Positions 33,089-44,641 of a stretch of DNA of 64,000 bases are shown piece after piece. The first letter of the stretch is position 1; each line of letters opens with the position of its first letter. The stretch comes from Malaya genurostris (Eukaryota > Arthropoda > Insecta > Diptera > Culicidae), in contig NC_080572.1 of assembly GCF_030247185.1 (NCBI RefSeq), positions 172,428,975 through 172,492,974 of the forward strand, written 5' to 3'. The notes beneath the pieces were generated by a model. That model was not told the DNA's origin, made no database searches, and saw only the letters and a list, made by a program, of their open reading frames with translations. The position numbers and the translations under genes are program-made.

Positions 33089-36000
33089 TTAAATTGAAAC
33101 TCCAGTTTTCTTTATAAAAAGATAAATAAGTTTCATGTATGAGAGGTCACGACAAGCAAGAATGTCTCGAACTGGGATATTGGATAGTCTACCTTGGGTA
33201 CGCAAAGAATTTATTAGTTGAGATCTGACATCACGATACTCCACGCATGTCCAAACGACATGATCAATATCTCGATAACCTTCGCCACAAGCACAATGAT
33301 TAGTCTCGGAGAGCCCAATTCGAAGGAGATGTGCATCTAACGTGTAGTGATTGGACATGAGTCTAGACATCACACGAATGAAATCTCTACTCACATCCAG
33401 TCCCCTGAACCATGCCTTTGTCGATATTTTCGGAATAATTGAGTGCATCCACCGACCCAGATCATCTTTATCCCAAGAAGCTTGCCAGCTGGCAAGTGTT
33501 CTTTGGCGAGACGAGCTATAGAATTCGTTGAAAGCAATTGGTCTCTCATAAATTTCACCCTCAATAGCACCACGTTTGGCTAAAATATCGGCTCTTTCAT
33601 TGCCAGGAATGGAGCAATGAGCCGGGACCCAGACTATAGTGATTAGATAATTATTGTTCAATATGTCGTTCAGGCACTGTTTTATTTTGCCCAGGAAAAA
33701 CGGTTCATTTTTGACAGCAGCGTTTGAGCGAATGGCTTCAATTGCACTCAGACTATCTGTGAAGAGGAAATAATGGTTTGGAATTAATGTGACGATTACA
33801 CTCAAACTATATTGAACTGCTGCTAGCTCTGCTATATAAACAGATGCAGGTTCTTGAAGCCTAAATGAGGCCGAAACATTATTGTTGAACATACCAAACC
33901 CTGTCGCTTCTTCAATTCGCGATCCGTCCGTGTAAAACATTTTCTCAGAGTCAATATGCCTGAACTTACTTGAAAATATTTTTGGGATTTCCGTCGAACG
34001 TAGATGATCCGGGATTCCACGCACTTCGCGCTGCATGGATGTATCGAAAAATAAAGTTGAGTCAGGGACATTTAGGAGGCTGACACGGATAGGAATATAT
34101 CTTGAAGGGTTGATTTCCTGTGACATATGGTTAAAATATACTGTCATGAATTTTGTTTGAGATCGAAGCTCGACTAGTCGTTCGAAATTATTAATTACCA
34201 TGGGATTCAGCACCTCACATCTTATTAGCAGGCGTGATGAAAGCTCCCAAAATCGATCTTTTAATGGAAGAACTCCCGCCAGAACTTCAAGACTCATTGT
34301 ATGTGTCGAATGCATGCACCCTAAAGCAATTCGCAAACAACGATACTGAATTCGCTCCAGTTTGATAATATGAGAGTTTGCAGCGGAACGAAAGCAAACG
34401 CATCCATATTCCATCACTGAAAGTATCGTTGTCTGATACAATTTTATTAGATCTTCCGGATGAGCACCCCACCAAGATCCTGTTATTGTTCGAAGAAAAT
34501 TTACTCTTTGTTGGCATTTTGTTATCAGAAACCTAATGTGTCCTCCCCACGTGCATTTGGAATCGAACCACACCCCGAGGTATTTAAAAGTTAAAACCTG
34601 TTGGATCATTCTTCCCATCATATGGAGCTGAAGCTGCGCGGGATCATGCTTTCTTGAAAAGACGACTAACTCTGTTTTCTCCGCAGAGAATTCGATACCA
34701 AGATGAACAGCCCAATCGGACAAGTTATCTAAGGTATCTTGCAATGGTTTATGCAGATCAATAGCTTTGGGTCCAGTAACTGAAACCACGCCATCATCTG
34801 CCAATTATCTTAGTGTACATGGGGTTACTAGACAGCTGTCAATGTCATTTACGTAAAAATTATAGAGGAGCGGACTGAGGCATGAGCCTTGCGGGAGACC
34901 CATGTAACTATTTCTGAGTGTTGCCAAATCGCCATGTGAAAAATGCATGTGTTTCTCTGACAAAAGGTTGTGCAAATAATTATTTATAACCGCAGGGAGT
35001 CCATTTTGGTGAAGCTTGTCTGAAAGAACATAAATGGAAACTGAATCAAATGCTCCTTTAATGTCTAAAAATACAGATGCCATTTGTTGCTTTTGAGCGA
35101 AGGCAATTTGGATGTCAGACGAAAGTAATGCAAGGCAATCATTCGTCCCTTTATTTCTACGGAAGCCAAACTGAGTATCTGACAACAAACCGTTCGTCTC
35201 GACCCAAGTGTCGAGACGTCGTAGAATAATTTTTTCGAACAATTTTCTGATGCAGGACAACATCGCAATGGGTCTATATGAGTTGTGATTGGAAGCTGGT
35301 TTCCCCGGTTTTTGAATGGCGATAACTTTCACTTGTCTCCAGTCAGGTGGAACAATATTTTGCTCAAGAAACTTGTTGAACAATTCCAACAAACGTCTTT
35401 TTGCGAGGTTGGGCAGATTCTTCACCAAGTTGAATTTAATTCTGTCCAACCCTGGAGCGTTATTGTTACAAGACAAGAGTGCTATAGAAAATTCCATCAT
35501 TGAAAATGGGTTATTAATAAAACCATTATTTGGAGGAGATTCCCGTATAATGCTCTGCGTAGGAACAGAATCTGGGCAAACTTTCCTAGCAAAGTCAAAT
35601 ATCCATCGGTTCGAGTATTCATCACTCTCATTGCCCACGGTACGATTCCTCATTCGTCTGGCCGTGTTCCAAAGAGTGCTCATTGAGGTATCTCTTGACA
35701 AACCTTCGACAAAATGTCTCCAATAGCTACATTTTTTGGCTCGAAGTATGCTCTTGTACTTGGTTTCTAAAACCATAAGTTTTTCAAAATTCTGAGGAGT
35801 TCCTCCTCCCCGTTTTAGAAACGTCTTGCAAGCATTTTGTTTTGCGAGTTTAGCCTCTGAGCACTCTTTGTCCCACCAGGGGTTGGGAGGCCTTCTGTTA
35901 GTCGTTGGCCCAGGAAAGCGTTTAGTTGGGATTGTTCTGCTGCCTCCAGAATCGAACAAATGAGGAAGTCATATTCTTCAAGTGGAGGGAGCTCTTCCAT

Positions 36001-36804
36001 TGAATTCAAAATACTAGAGATACTACTTTGGTATTTAATCCAGTCGATATTTTTTGTCAAATCATATGGAATACTAGCGGAAGTAGCAATGCAATTGCTA
36101 CTGCTAATTGAGATGATGATTGGTAAATGATCGCTACCGTGTAAATCAGGCAGTATTTTCCAGGTGCAATCTAGTCGAATTGATGTTGAGCAAAGAGATA
36201 GATCTAATGCACTTGGGCGTGCCGGAGGTCTTGGGATCCGTGTCATGCTACCCATATTTAATACCGTCATGCTAAAATTGTCACAAATGTTTTGTATTAA
36301 AGATGATCTGCTATCATTGTAAACGGAACCCCACATCATTCCGTGCGAATTTAAATCCCCCAGAATCAATCGTGGAGCAGGAAGGGCTTCAACCATTTCA
36401 TTAAGCTGTCGCTGTCTAACTTGTGCTTTTGGAGGAATATAAACCGAAGCTATGCAAATATCTTTGCCTTTAATGTTTATTTGGCAAGCAACAACTTCTA
36501 TACTAGAAGTTGAAGGGATGTTTAATCTATAAAAGGAATAGCATTTCTTAATTCCCAAAAGCACTCCACCATACGGAGAGTCTCTATCGAGACGTATAAT
36601 GTTAAAATCATTAAAATTTAAAGCTATGTTTGAAGTAAGCCATGTTTCGCATAAAGCAAATACATCACATTTTTGACTATGCAATAATATTTTAAATGAA
36701 TCAAGTTTTGGCATGATGCTTCGACAATTCCACTGCAGGACAGTGATTGTATCATTTGCGACGGGTGATAAATTATCCATCAAAAGATACAAAACCTGAG
36801 ACAA
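33089..36804 (-). pseudogene. I-clade ORF2, frameshifted and interrupted
   Basis: The same domains as the intact 1238-codon ORF2: endonuclease (35960-36804), reverse transcriptase and RNase H. Two lesions are clear against copy 1. Near 35927 one T is missing (agttggg instead of agtttggg), shifting the frame just after AAEQSQ. At 34804-34806 CAA has become TAA, between TLR and LADDG, immediately before the reverse transcriptase active site. The RNase H part stays open, with FYTDGSR, FTDSLSAIEAI and HCSIPGNERADILAK. Other changes are scattered substitutions. It cannot make full polyprotein. Confidence 0.93.
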
Positions 36805-37761
36805 TTGGCCATTGAGCTGATAACTGCTTCAAAAAGGTTCTAGCTATTGGAAGGAATGCCATTATGAGGGTCTTTAAGGGTTCAGATATATTGAATGCTG
36901 AGAAAATCCATTCAACAATTTCCGAAAACTTCAGTAATCCTGTTGGTGGCTGTGAAATGGAGCCCACTGGATTATTATCTTTTTCTGTACTAGATCCTGG
37001 ATTGGTTTGTGAATTTGACAAACCAGGAGGCACAGTCTTTGGTTTTGACTTTTTTTGTTTAACACGGGGATCTTTTTTTGAAGATGAAATTTTAGGTGTC
37101 TTTTTTGGTAATTTGGAGGAAGACTTCTTTCTCTTAACTGACCCTTGGGTAGTGATAAACGAATTACCTTCACTATTTTCGTCAGAGTCAGAGTCCTCTG
37201 TTTCCTCTAGATTTGAAAACCCGTTTTCGGTTTCCAAAGGGGGGACATCAATGACCGTTTTAAGCATTTCTGCATATATGCGCTTAGACCGTGCTTTTAA
37301 AGAAAGCTTAATTTTGTCTTTGTGCACTTTAAATGCAGTGCATACTGAAATATCATCATGAGGACTATTCCCACAATAAATACATTTTTCAATTTCCTTG
37401 TTGCAATCATTATCTTTATGAGGCCCTTCACACTTAATACATTTTGGTTTATTATTACAGTAAGTAGCTGTGTGGCCGAATTTTTTGCAGTTCGTACAAT
37501 TCATTACATTTGGAACAAAAAGCCGAACAGGGAGGCGAATTTTATCGACATAGACATGGGACGGCAACGCAGACCCGGCAAATGTCACTCGAAACGAGTC
37601 TGATGGGCGATAAACTTTTTTTTCCTCTTCATGAACTACTGAGCACAGTTGTTTGCACTCCAGTATTTTCACACCCTCAAGCATAGAGTTCTTGAAACGA
37701 CCAACACCATGCTTGAGTAAATCATCTACCGAAAGACTCGCTTCGGTAACAACACCGTCAA
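36773..37761 (-). CDS. I-clade ORF1, 5'-truncated, with full linker
   Basis: About 329 codons of the gag-like ORF1, open to the truncation point at 37761; the Met further upstream belongs to flanking DNA. It shows VDDLLKHGVGRFKNSMLEGV, the CCHC knuckles (CTNCKKFGHTATYC, CIKCEGPHKDNDC, CIYCGNSPHDDISVC), then the linker missing from copy 1: KLSLKARSKRIYAEML, an acidic EDSDSDENSEGN run and a Lys/Ser-rich tract. It ends with LPIARTFLKQLSAQW. The linker is probably ancestral because it is shared with no obvious duplication. The protein binds element RNA in related LINEs. Confidence 0.85.
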
Positions 37762-37774
37762 AAAATAAGCTTTT

Positions 37775-38204
37775 ATTTTTATACATTTTGTTATTAATTT
37801 CATATACTATTTCGAGTTTGTTTGTATCATTACATCATATCTATTCAAATTTAGCTATTGGATGAACTAATGGACGCAATTGGAGCCAGAACTAATTCTT
37901 GAAAAGGTCAATCATATAATTGAAACTCCAATTATCTCTATGAAATGAGAAAGAAGTTTCATGTATGATCACGTCAAGCAAGAATGTCTCGAACTGGGAG
38001 ATTGGATAGTCTTCCTTGGGTACGCAAAGAATTTATTAGTTGAAATGTGACATTACAATACTCCAAGTATGTCCAAACGCCACGATCAATATCGCGATAA
38101 CCTTCGCCACAAGTGTAGTGGTTGGACATGAGTCTGGACATAACACGAATGAAATCCCTACTCACATCCAGTCTTCTGAACCATGCCTTTGTCAATTTCC
38201 AGTG
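37775..38204 (-). pseudogene. Older I-clade copy, ORF2 C-terminus and 3' UTR
   Basis: The continuation of the fragment at 32561-32671. It reads the 3' UTR and then the end of ORF2 (KAWFRRLDVSRDFIRVMSRL, SNHYT, then a deletion of the HLLRIGLSETNHCA block, then CGEGYRDID). It is clearly more diverged than copies 1 and 2. It ends at about 38204, before the 65-bp direct repeat. Confidence 0.8.
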
Positions 38205-38269
38205 GTTTTGAGCACTTACAGCTCAGTCAGTTTAGTTTCAATCAGTAATATTATTTTATCAATTGATTA
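38205..38269. repeat. 65-bp direct repeat, right
   Basis: Partner of 32496-32560. Confidence 0.75.
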
Positions 38270-39245
38270 GAAATATATCTACGTATTGATTTGAATGTTC
38301 ATAGCCATGTATTTTCAATTATATATCATTGAAATGTTGAGTAATAGCTAGCAGTATCCTATTTTGTCTTCTAAAAATCTCCGGCATTCCGGATTTCCCT
38401 GCCATAGACGACGCTTTTGAAGGAGTAAGCGATGGGAAAATGGGAAATCATCGCTCTGATTGGTCAATCGATGAAAAAGCGAAGCTGTTGGAAGCACGCG
38501 AATCAATAAATATAAGCTAAATTATAGCTAACGTTTCAGTCCTATGTGTAGCATGCCAGATGTAGATTGTAGGGATGGTACTCGGAAGGTAGAGTATCGA
38601 TACATAGGGTATCGGGATACCAAAATTTTGGGTATCGATACAAGGTATCAAAATGCAATAAAGTATCGATACCTGTAAGTATCAATTGATACTAGCGCAG
38701 CAATCATTTCGAAATAAAATAAAATATGTCGAATGTGGCATTATTTTATGATGTACAGAAAGGTTTTTCTATAAATTTGTTGTGCCATTAGTATACGCAT
38801 ATATCTTGTCACATCGCCTTTCGTGACTTTTGGTCTACGTCAAAGAATTTCCGCAAATCACTTTGTGTTGGAGCCAGAGCTAAGAAAAGTCATTTTCATT
38901 TATTAAAAATAGACGAAAATGACAAGAAATTACTGTCACTTTCAGCTTCGCTTGCAAACTATGAGAACGAAATCCATGTTCAGTCAATGACATAAGCGGG
39001 ACAGAAGTTTCAAAATTGTGTTTTTTTCTTTCATTTGCTCTTTCAGTCATGTGCAATTTTCAGTGAATATCCCATAGTATGCAGTGTCGATGTTCAACCG
39101 AAGCTGTGCGAATTAAAAATGACAGAAAAAGGTTTCACAATAACTTTTACCTGTTGGTGCTCGAATTTGTAGTAGTAGTAGTAGTATTAGTAGTTTTGGT
39201 TTTCAAGGAGGTTTTGGGATGTAATTACTTCGATTTACCATAAAA

Positions 39246-39428
39246 GGCTGTCCGCATTAGACCGATCCGACCGATCCGAGCTCTCTGGCGTTCACTTTTT
39301 TCCTGCTTCGGCTATGGCTGAGCTGCACATGCAGCTGTGTGCATGTGCAGCTCAGCCATAGCCGAAGCAGAGAAAAAGTAAACGCCGGAGAGCTCGGATC
39401 GGTCGGATCGGCATAATGCGGATAGCCG
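39246..39428. repeat. Near-perfect foldback (palindrome) of 183 bp
   Basis: Left arm 39246-39331 and right arm 39340-39428 pair over about 86 bases with few mismatches (ggctgtccgcatta ... gcttcggctatggctgagct ... gctgcacatgc), leaving a loop of about 8 bases. It is GC-rich against its surroundings. Probably a foldback-type MITE. Confidence 0.9.
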
Positions 39429-39882
39429 TTAATTTAGTTACTTTTTATAGCCAAGCGTCACAGATTTTCAATACATCGATGAAATAATGAGAATTGAAAT
39501 TCTGCTGATGCTCTCTGAAGACGTTAGTTTGGTTTCATTTTTTTATATAGGAAAGAGTGACGTTGGTAATTATTCTCTCTCATTTTTTCGATGAGAAACG
39601 AACATGCTTCGTCTCTCTTCGTTTGTTCTGGTGTCGGTCATTTACGAATGAGACAGTAAAACATTGAAAATGAGACTGTTGGAATGGTTTCTTTCATTGA
39701 GAATGCGTGACAATTTTAAGCTCTGGCTGGAGCCATGATGATTTCACATTTGACTTATTTTCTGTCAAGTTCATGTCATAATCTTTATGTCGATACACGG
39801 ATACTACACTAAGAGTCGATTACTATTGAACATTTAGGAGTTTTGTTGGTTTGTGCAAAAAACACATATTCTGATTCTATTT

Positions 39883-39920
39883 CTTCGGCTCATCAGTCTT
39901 CAAGCACTGATGAGCCGAAG
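39883..39920. repeat. 15-bp perfect hairpin
   Basis: Arms cttcggctcatcagt (39883-39897) and its complement (39906-39920), with an 8-base loop. Confidence 0.85.
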
Positions 39921-39982
39921 GCAAAACGTGTAGAACTAGAAACAATTTCTATTGCCATTACGACGGGACCATGGACGGACGG

Positions 39983-40312
39983 AGCGGAAGCACCAGGCTC
40001 GCGCATGGATTGGTATGACGTGGGCTAGCCGTCGTTGAAATTCGTACTCGACAATCTCGCGTAATCCCACAGGCACACTGAGAGAGAGAGAAAGAGAGTG
40101 AGAGAGAGTGCAATGAGTGTGAAAAATTGACAGGATTGAATCCTCTGAGAGTATATCATTTATGTGCGTGTTTTGTTGATGGTCTTCGCACATTTCACTC
40201 TCTTTCAAAGAACTTGTGGGACGAAGCGAGATTGTCGAGAACGAATTTCATTGACGGCTAGTCCACGTCATACCAATCCACGCACGAGCCTGGCGCTTCG
40301 TCGAATCCGAAA
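39983..40312. repeat. Inverted repeat of about 100-bp arms
   Basis: The left arm (about 39983-40076) and right arm (about 40212-40312) share gattggtatgacgtgg, ctagccgtc, gaaattcgt and ctcgacaatctcgc on opposite strands. The space between is rich in GA (gagagagagaaagagagtga). Probably a second foldback element. Confidence 0.8.
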
Positions 40313-40328
40313 AAAAATGTTCCATACA

Positions 40329-40470
40329 GCGGGATGGGTTAATCGATGCCTTTCACGCAGCCCGCCTCGGTTCGATTCCTAACCCCGCACTTAACCTTAG
40401 AAAGTTTTTCTGGCCCAAAGAGGCAAATGACCTTAAGGATAAAGCCTCTTTAACTGAAAGAAAAAAAAAA
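40329..40470 (+). repeat. tRNA-derived SINE
   Basis: The head resembles a tRNA: gcggg at 40329 can pair with cccgc near 40384, an A-box-like tgggttaatcg lies near 40335, and the B box is ggttcgattcc (40369-40379). The body follows (ggcccaaagaggcaaatgac, then cttaaggataaagcctcttt) and ends in an A-rich tail at 40459-40470. The layout matches mosquito tRNA-SINEs such as Feilai; the family name is a guess. Confidence 0.75.
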
Positions 40471-40733
40471 TCCGTCGTAATTAGAATTGACTTTAATCCG
40501 TTGCGGTACTGTAAGTATCGAGACCAAAATTATCGATACGAACAGTATCGCACTGATGCGATATCAATACCAAAAATACTCGATCCTTGAAAGAAAGTAT
40601 CGATACCTCAAAACAAGACAAAAGAGTACCATAAAACGATTTAAAGCTTTACTTGGTATGCTCTGATCCTGTGTCATGCGAGTTGGGGTGAAATTCCATG
40701 TTATGTCGTTTTCGCCTGAGAAATTTGCAACTA

Positions 40734-42111
40734 CACGGAAAGACCGAAATCAGCATTTTGGCGAAAAAACTAGTTGATTTTCTGATTTTAGTTAGTTATT
40801 TTTTGAGACATCTAAAAAAATCTTACCTTTGCTCATTTAGATTTTTTAATTCTAATTCCCTTAATAATAATAAAAAATCTGTTGAAATGGCTATTTTTTA
40901 GTTGAATTCACCAATTAAACGTGCTGTCATTTCTTAGCTAAGGCACACTTCATTTCCATTAAACTAATTTTTTAGTTGAATTAGAGAAATAAAACGTTGT
41001 CTTCAACCAACATGAATGGTTCTGCACTTCTGCACTTTGCGGCTATATGGCGCTCTGTTACACGTCTGTATGTTAACACGCAATGACTACTAGCCACTAG
41101 ATGGCACACTACTACCGAAAAAAATTTCAGTCGCTGTTGTCTTTTTTATATTGGCAGGTATAAATACGATGTTGTATTGGAGAAAAAGACATAAACGAAA
41201 CATAAAATTCTCTTTGAAAATTTTTCTTCTAAATCGCTGTTTTCTTCATTAGACTTCGCGAAATCGACTCACTCACTGGAAACTTCGAGCACTCGGAAAA
41301 CAAAAACCGAAGACAAGTAGTACAGCGGACGGCGTCGCCAGCACAATCACTTCAAATGCGCACAAATTCCGAATGAATACACTTTCCACTAAGAGTTTAC
41401 GTCATTTTTACATCCATATGGAAGACTCTCATGAAATATTCAATTCACCGGCCACTGCCGATCACCAGCTGGATCTGCCAAAGTCAACCATTGCGACCCA
41501 AATATGACATTACTCAATGATACAACCCTAGTTTTAAGTTAGTCGTAAATTAAAATTAGTAAAAGCCCTTGGCATCTTAGAGCTTAAGCAGTGTGCCTTA
41601 AACATTATATTCTTGAATAAAAAAAAAAAATTTTACATATCGGTTTAGAAATTTGTATATGGATATATCGTAAAACATGCGAAAAACATCTACAAAATAT
41701 GCAAGCAGTTTCAACAAGACTGTCCTTTTAAGCTTTTTAATGAATTGTTTTGCTTTGACACTTCTTATGAGTTTTTGGCTAATGAACTTGTTAATAAAAC
41801 CAATTTCATTTTTGTTTTCTTCGTGCTGTCGTTCAGTAATGATGGTGATAGATAAATAGAAACAAATTTTCTGATTTTAATAACAAAATTAGTTGTCAAT
41901 GAGAATTTCGTGTTGGATTGAAATATTGATGGTTTGTGTCCCGGATATTCGCCAACTAAACACATTCTCTAACAATAAGAGTTTTTTTCAGCAAAGTAAA
42001 TTCTCAATTTTAACTAATTTTATAGTTATTTTGGAAATTTTGTTGTTAAAATCAATTAATTCAAAAACAGTAATACGAATTAGGCGCAGAGCTAATTTCG
42101 GTCGTTCCGTG
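40734..42111. mobile_element. TA-flanked terminal-inverted-repeat element (MITE-like)
   Basis: The left end cacggaaagaccgaaatcag and the right end, in reverse cacggaacgaccgaaattag, are inverted repeats of about 22 bp. Both are preceded by TA (40732-40733; 42112-42113), which fits the Tc1/mariner group. There is no transposase frame. A LINE 3' tail lies inside (41575-41632), so part of the 1.38 kb is a nested insertion. Confidence 0.75.
41575..41632 (+). mobile_element. LINE 3' tail with poly-A
   Basis: The same sequence as the stub at 29861 (cccttggcatcttagagctt, then aagcagtgtg), ending in ttgaataaaaaaaaaaaa. The 5' boundary is not clear and the insert may extend upstream toward 41000. Confidence 0.75.
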
Positions 42112-42606
42112 TACGCCAGGGTAAATTTTGAGTGCTTACAATTAATTCCTAATTTATATAAGATGAACTCGACTAATAATGAGAAAAAGTTTATCGCTTC
42201 AACCGAAAGCGCAGAATGGCAGAGAAAATTAACGTTATGAAAATAACTGCTTGTATACAAAACTTGAACACAAGTTTTGCGATGAGAAGCTTAAATATCC
42301 AAATCCGTAACGCAAGTATGTACAAAGATATAATTGCATACATTTGGGATATTGCCCTCTCAGCAGGCCGTTCTATTTTGTTGGTCTTTAAGCGCTTGTT
42401 GAACGACATATTGCCCGAAATATTCGTTCAATTTGCTGGAACGGTTTGTTGTTGTTTTTTTTTCTTGCAAAAATAGTGTGAAAATTAAGTGTTACCTTTA
42501 CATAGAAAGAAAATTTGTTGTTATTCTACGTGAAGTAGAAGTATTGTGCAGGTATGTAGTGTTAGTATAAAAAAATAAGTGGAAAAAAATTCTGCAGTAA
42601 AACTAG

Positions 42607-42822
42607 TTCAACGGGGCTCCAACTCCTCATGTAAAAAATGGTTCAACAATGGAGCTCTGTCTGCCGGGTTTGTTGAACGAAAAAAATGGCATTCGGTTCA
42701 ACGATCTGTTTCGAAATCGGCAAACGAAGGTCCCGTGTTGGCCTCCCGTTGAACGATTGATTGGACTTTCATTGGACCAATGATCCAACGTATTGGACCA
42801 ATGATGGACCACCGTTGAACGT
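42607..42822. repeat. Small candidate MITE with GTTCAACGG ends
   Basis: gttcaacggggctcca at the left and, in reverse, gttcaacggtggtcca at the right form an inverted repeat of about 16 bp around 216 bp. Inside are repeated words (attggaccaatgatcca, attggaccaatgatgga) and further gttgaacg copies. No target duplication confirmed. Confidence 0.55.
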
Positions 42823-42859
42823 TTTTTTTCTAAGAGGGTGATCATTGTAGTTTTTTAAT

Positions 42860-44639
42860 CATGATAGCAGTAACGGATTTCATTTCGTGTATGCGACCAA
42901 CAATGGAAAAAAAAACAGTATTCAATTGTCAAATGCAAAAAAAAATAATCGCCTCAGAGTTTCAGGGCTTGGAACCATGCCAAATATTTTTGTCAGCCTA
43001 TTTTACTTACCATTCCAAATTAATAATTCAAATTTTTAAATTTGAATTGATGAAAAAAGTCCCGAATAGAACAAATCGCGTTTCTATTAGTTGGGAAGAT
43101 GAATGTCCCCACTTTCTGAAGCTCCGTGTAATCGACGAGAACAATACGCCTCGAGGAGGGATAAATCATGACTACGAATATGTGGCACACATACCGATAA
43201 TTCTATACAATCAATTGAAAATCGTTTTATGCGCACATATTATCAATGAGTTAAGCATGGGAGCTCTTCCTCGCAGTTCGTAGTGCCCTCGATGAAATAA
43301 TGGTAGTCCGTCGCACCGGAAGGAAGGATAAAATGCACGAATAAAGTAGTTTGCTTGTGTTGAATTTCAACGAAAGACTCCCATCTCCTCCACTCGCGGC
43401 TAATCCGAGCTCGATGGATGGGCTAGATTCAAGTGCACTCGTACTTGCATATGAATGGGAGGGTTTTCGATTTTTTTCCCGGTATCTCTCATCCTCTGCG
43501 GGTAGGATGACCAAGGGGAGAATACAGTGACTGTCCTCATTAACAATGACAAACTCATAAAGTTGTCAGGGCAAATGCATTAGAGACATTAAAAATTCAC
43601 CAAATAAACTGTCTCTTAGGAGCAAACTTGGCCTGCTAGAAGTTTGAACTCGAGTAAAGAAAAGTTACGAACTGTCCCATGGCTTTGCCTCTGAATTGCA
43701 CTTCTGTGGTAGTCGCTTTAGTGCCTAGCGACTGCAGTGTCCTCTTACAAGATCCCGCAGGACCTGTTGTCTGCATTGCCACCCTTGTTGGGCTTAGACA
43801 ATGACTGGGTCCTGTACAGCAGAAGCCACTATCAATTGAATTTTGCAAAACTATTAAGAAAAAGGACACCTGAGACTCATTCTGGAAGGCTAGCTGTACC
43901 TATTTTTTCTACGTTTGCAACAATAGCAGCAGCAAAAGCAGCCGTGTGACACCGTTGAACCATTTTCGACACCGTGTTTTGCGCCTGGTAGGAACCAGGC
44001 AGTGGAAAATGTCTCTCTTTTTTAATGCCTTGCCAATTGCAACACAAAGGTCGGGTCTAGCGAACGGGACGGTTTCCGGACTGGTCCGCGCTTCCAAGTG
44101 CATGTGTGGAAGAAGCAGCTTCCAGCCATAAAAAGGCAGTCCTGATGGGTTGCTCACTTTGGGAAGAGCTTCTCATCGTTTTTATTCGTAATAAAAACAA
44201 ATGGTCTCTTTAAACCTATTTATGAGCTGTTCCATATCGAGGCGACGTGTCCGCTTGTTTTGAGATCAAATGTGAACTGGTGAGTGCTAGAACTTTTAGG
44301 ATAAATTATTATTCTAGTAAACACAATATTGTAGCGTATTCTGAACGGTTTAAACTAATATTTGAAAAAATCCAGAGAACTATTTCATGAGGGCAGAACC
44401 CAGATGGACTAAGTAAAATGCGATATTTCTTCACATCACGCTATGTCTGTCCTTCTGGGACAAATGTTAATATGTTTTGAAAATTAAAGAAGCATTTTTT
44501 TAAGGTCCACGCATATTTATTTGTATCTCGCACGCGACTTCCACTAAAAACAAATTGCCATCAAGATATAATTTAAGCATGCCATTTTTAAGGGTGGCGA
44601 TGTTAGTCAGTTTCAATTACGAGCTCGACCGAGCACTTA
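42860..44639. other. Unassigned stretch
   Basis: About 1.8 kb with frames up to 140 codons (42861-43283, +) but no domain I recognise. No repeat termini found. Parts near 43270-44160 are less AT-rich and could be host sequence. Confidence 0.4.
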
Positions 44640-44641
44640 TA

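Larger units (their letters stand above)
32685..37761 (-). mobile_element. I-clade non-LTR retrotransposon, copy 2, 5'-truncated
   Basis: The same family as 8689-14283, about 5.1 kb long. It has a poly-A end (T-run at 32685), a 3' UTR, ORF2 broken by a frameshift and a nonsense codon, and ORF1 cut at 37761. It keeps the roughly 150-codon ORF1 linker that copy 1 has lost. A 13-bp target duplication places it inside an older copy of the same family. Confidence 0.93.
38571..40635. mobile_element. Candidate non-autonomous element with GTATCGATAC clusters
   Basis: Inverted words atggtactc (38575-38583) and gagtaccat (40624-40632) lie near the two ends. The palindrome gtatcgatac occurs at 38594, 38632 and 38662 on the left and at 40597 on the right, with several near-matches at 40514-40570. 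Such subterminal clusters are typical of transposase-binding sites. No target duplication was proved and no coding frame is present. The interior holds two foldbacks and a SINE. Confidence 0.4.

Noticed and set aside
42861..43283. 140-codon frame on the + strand
   Set aside because: No recognisable domain, AT-rich, and no context; chance frame is as likely.
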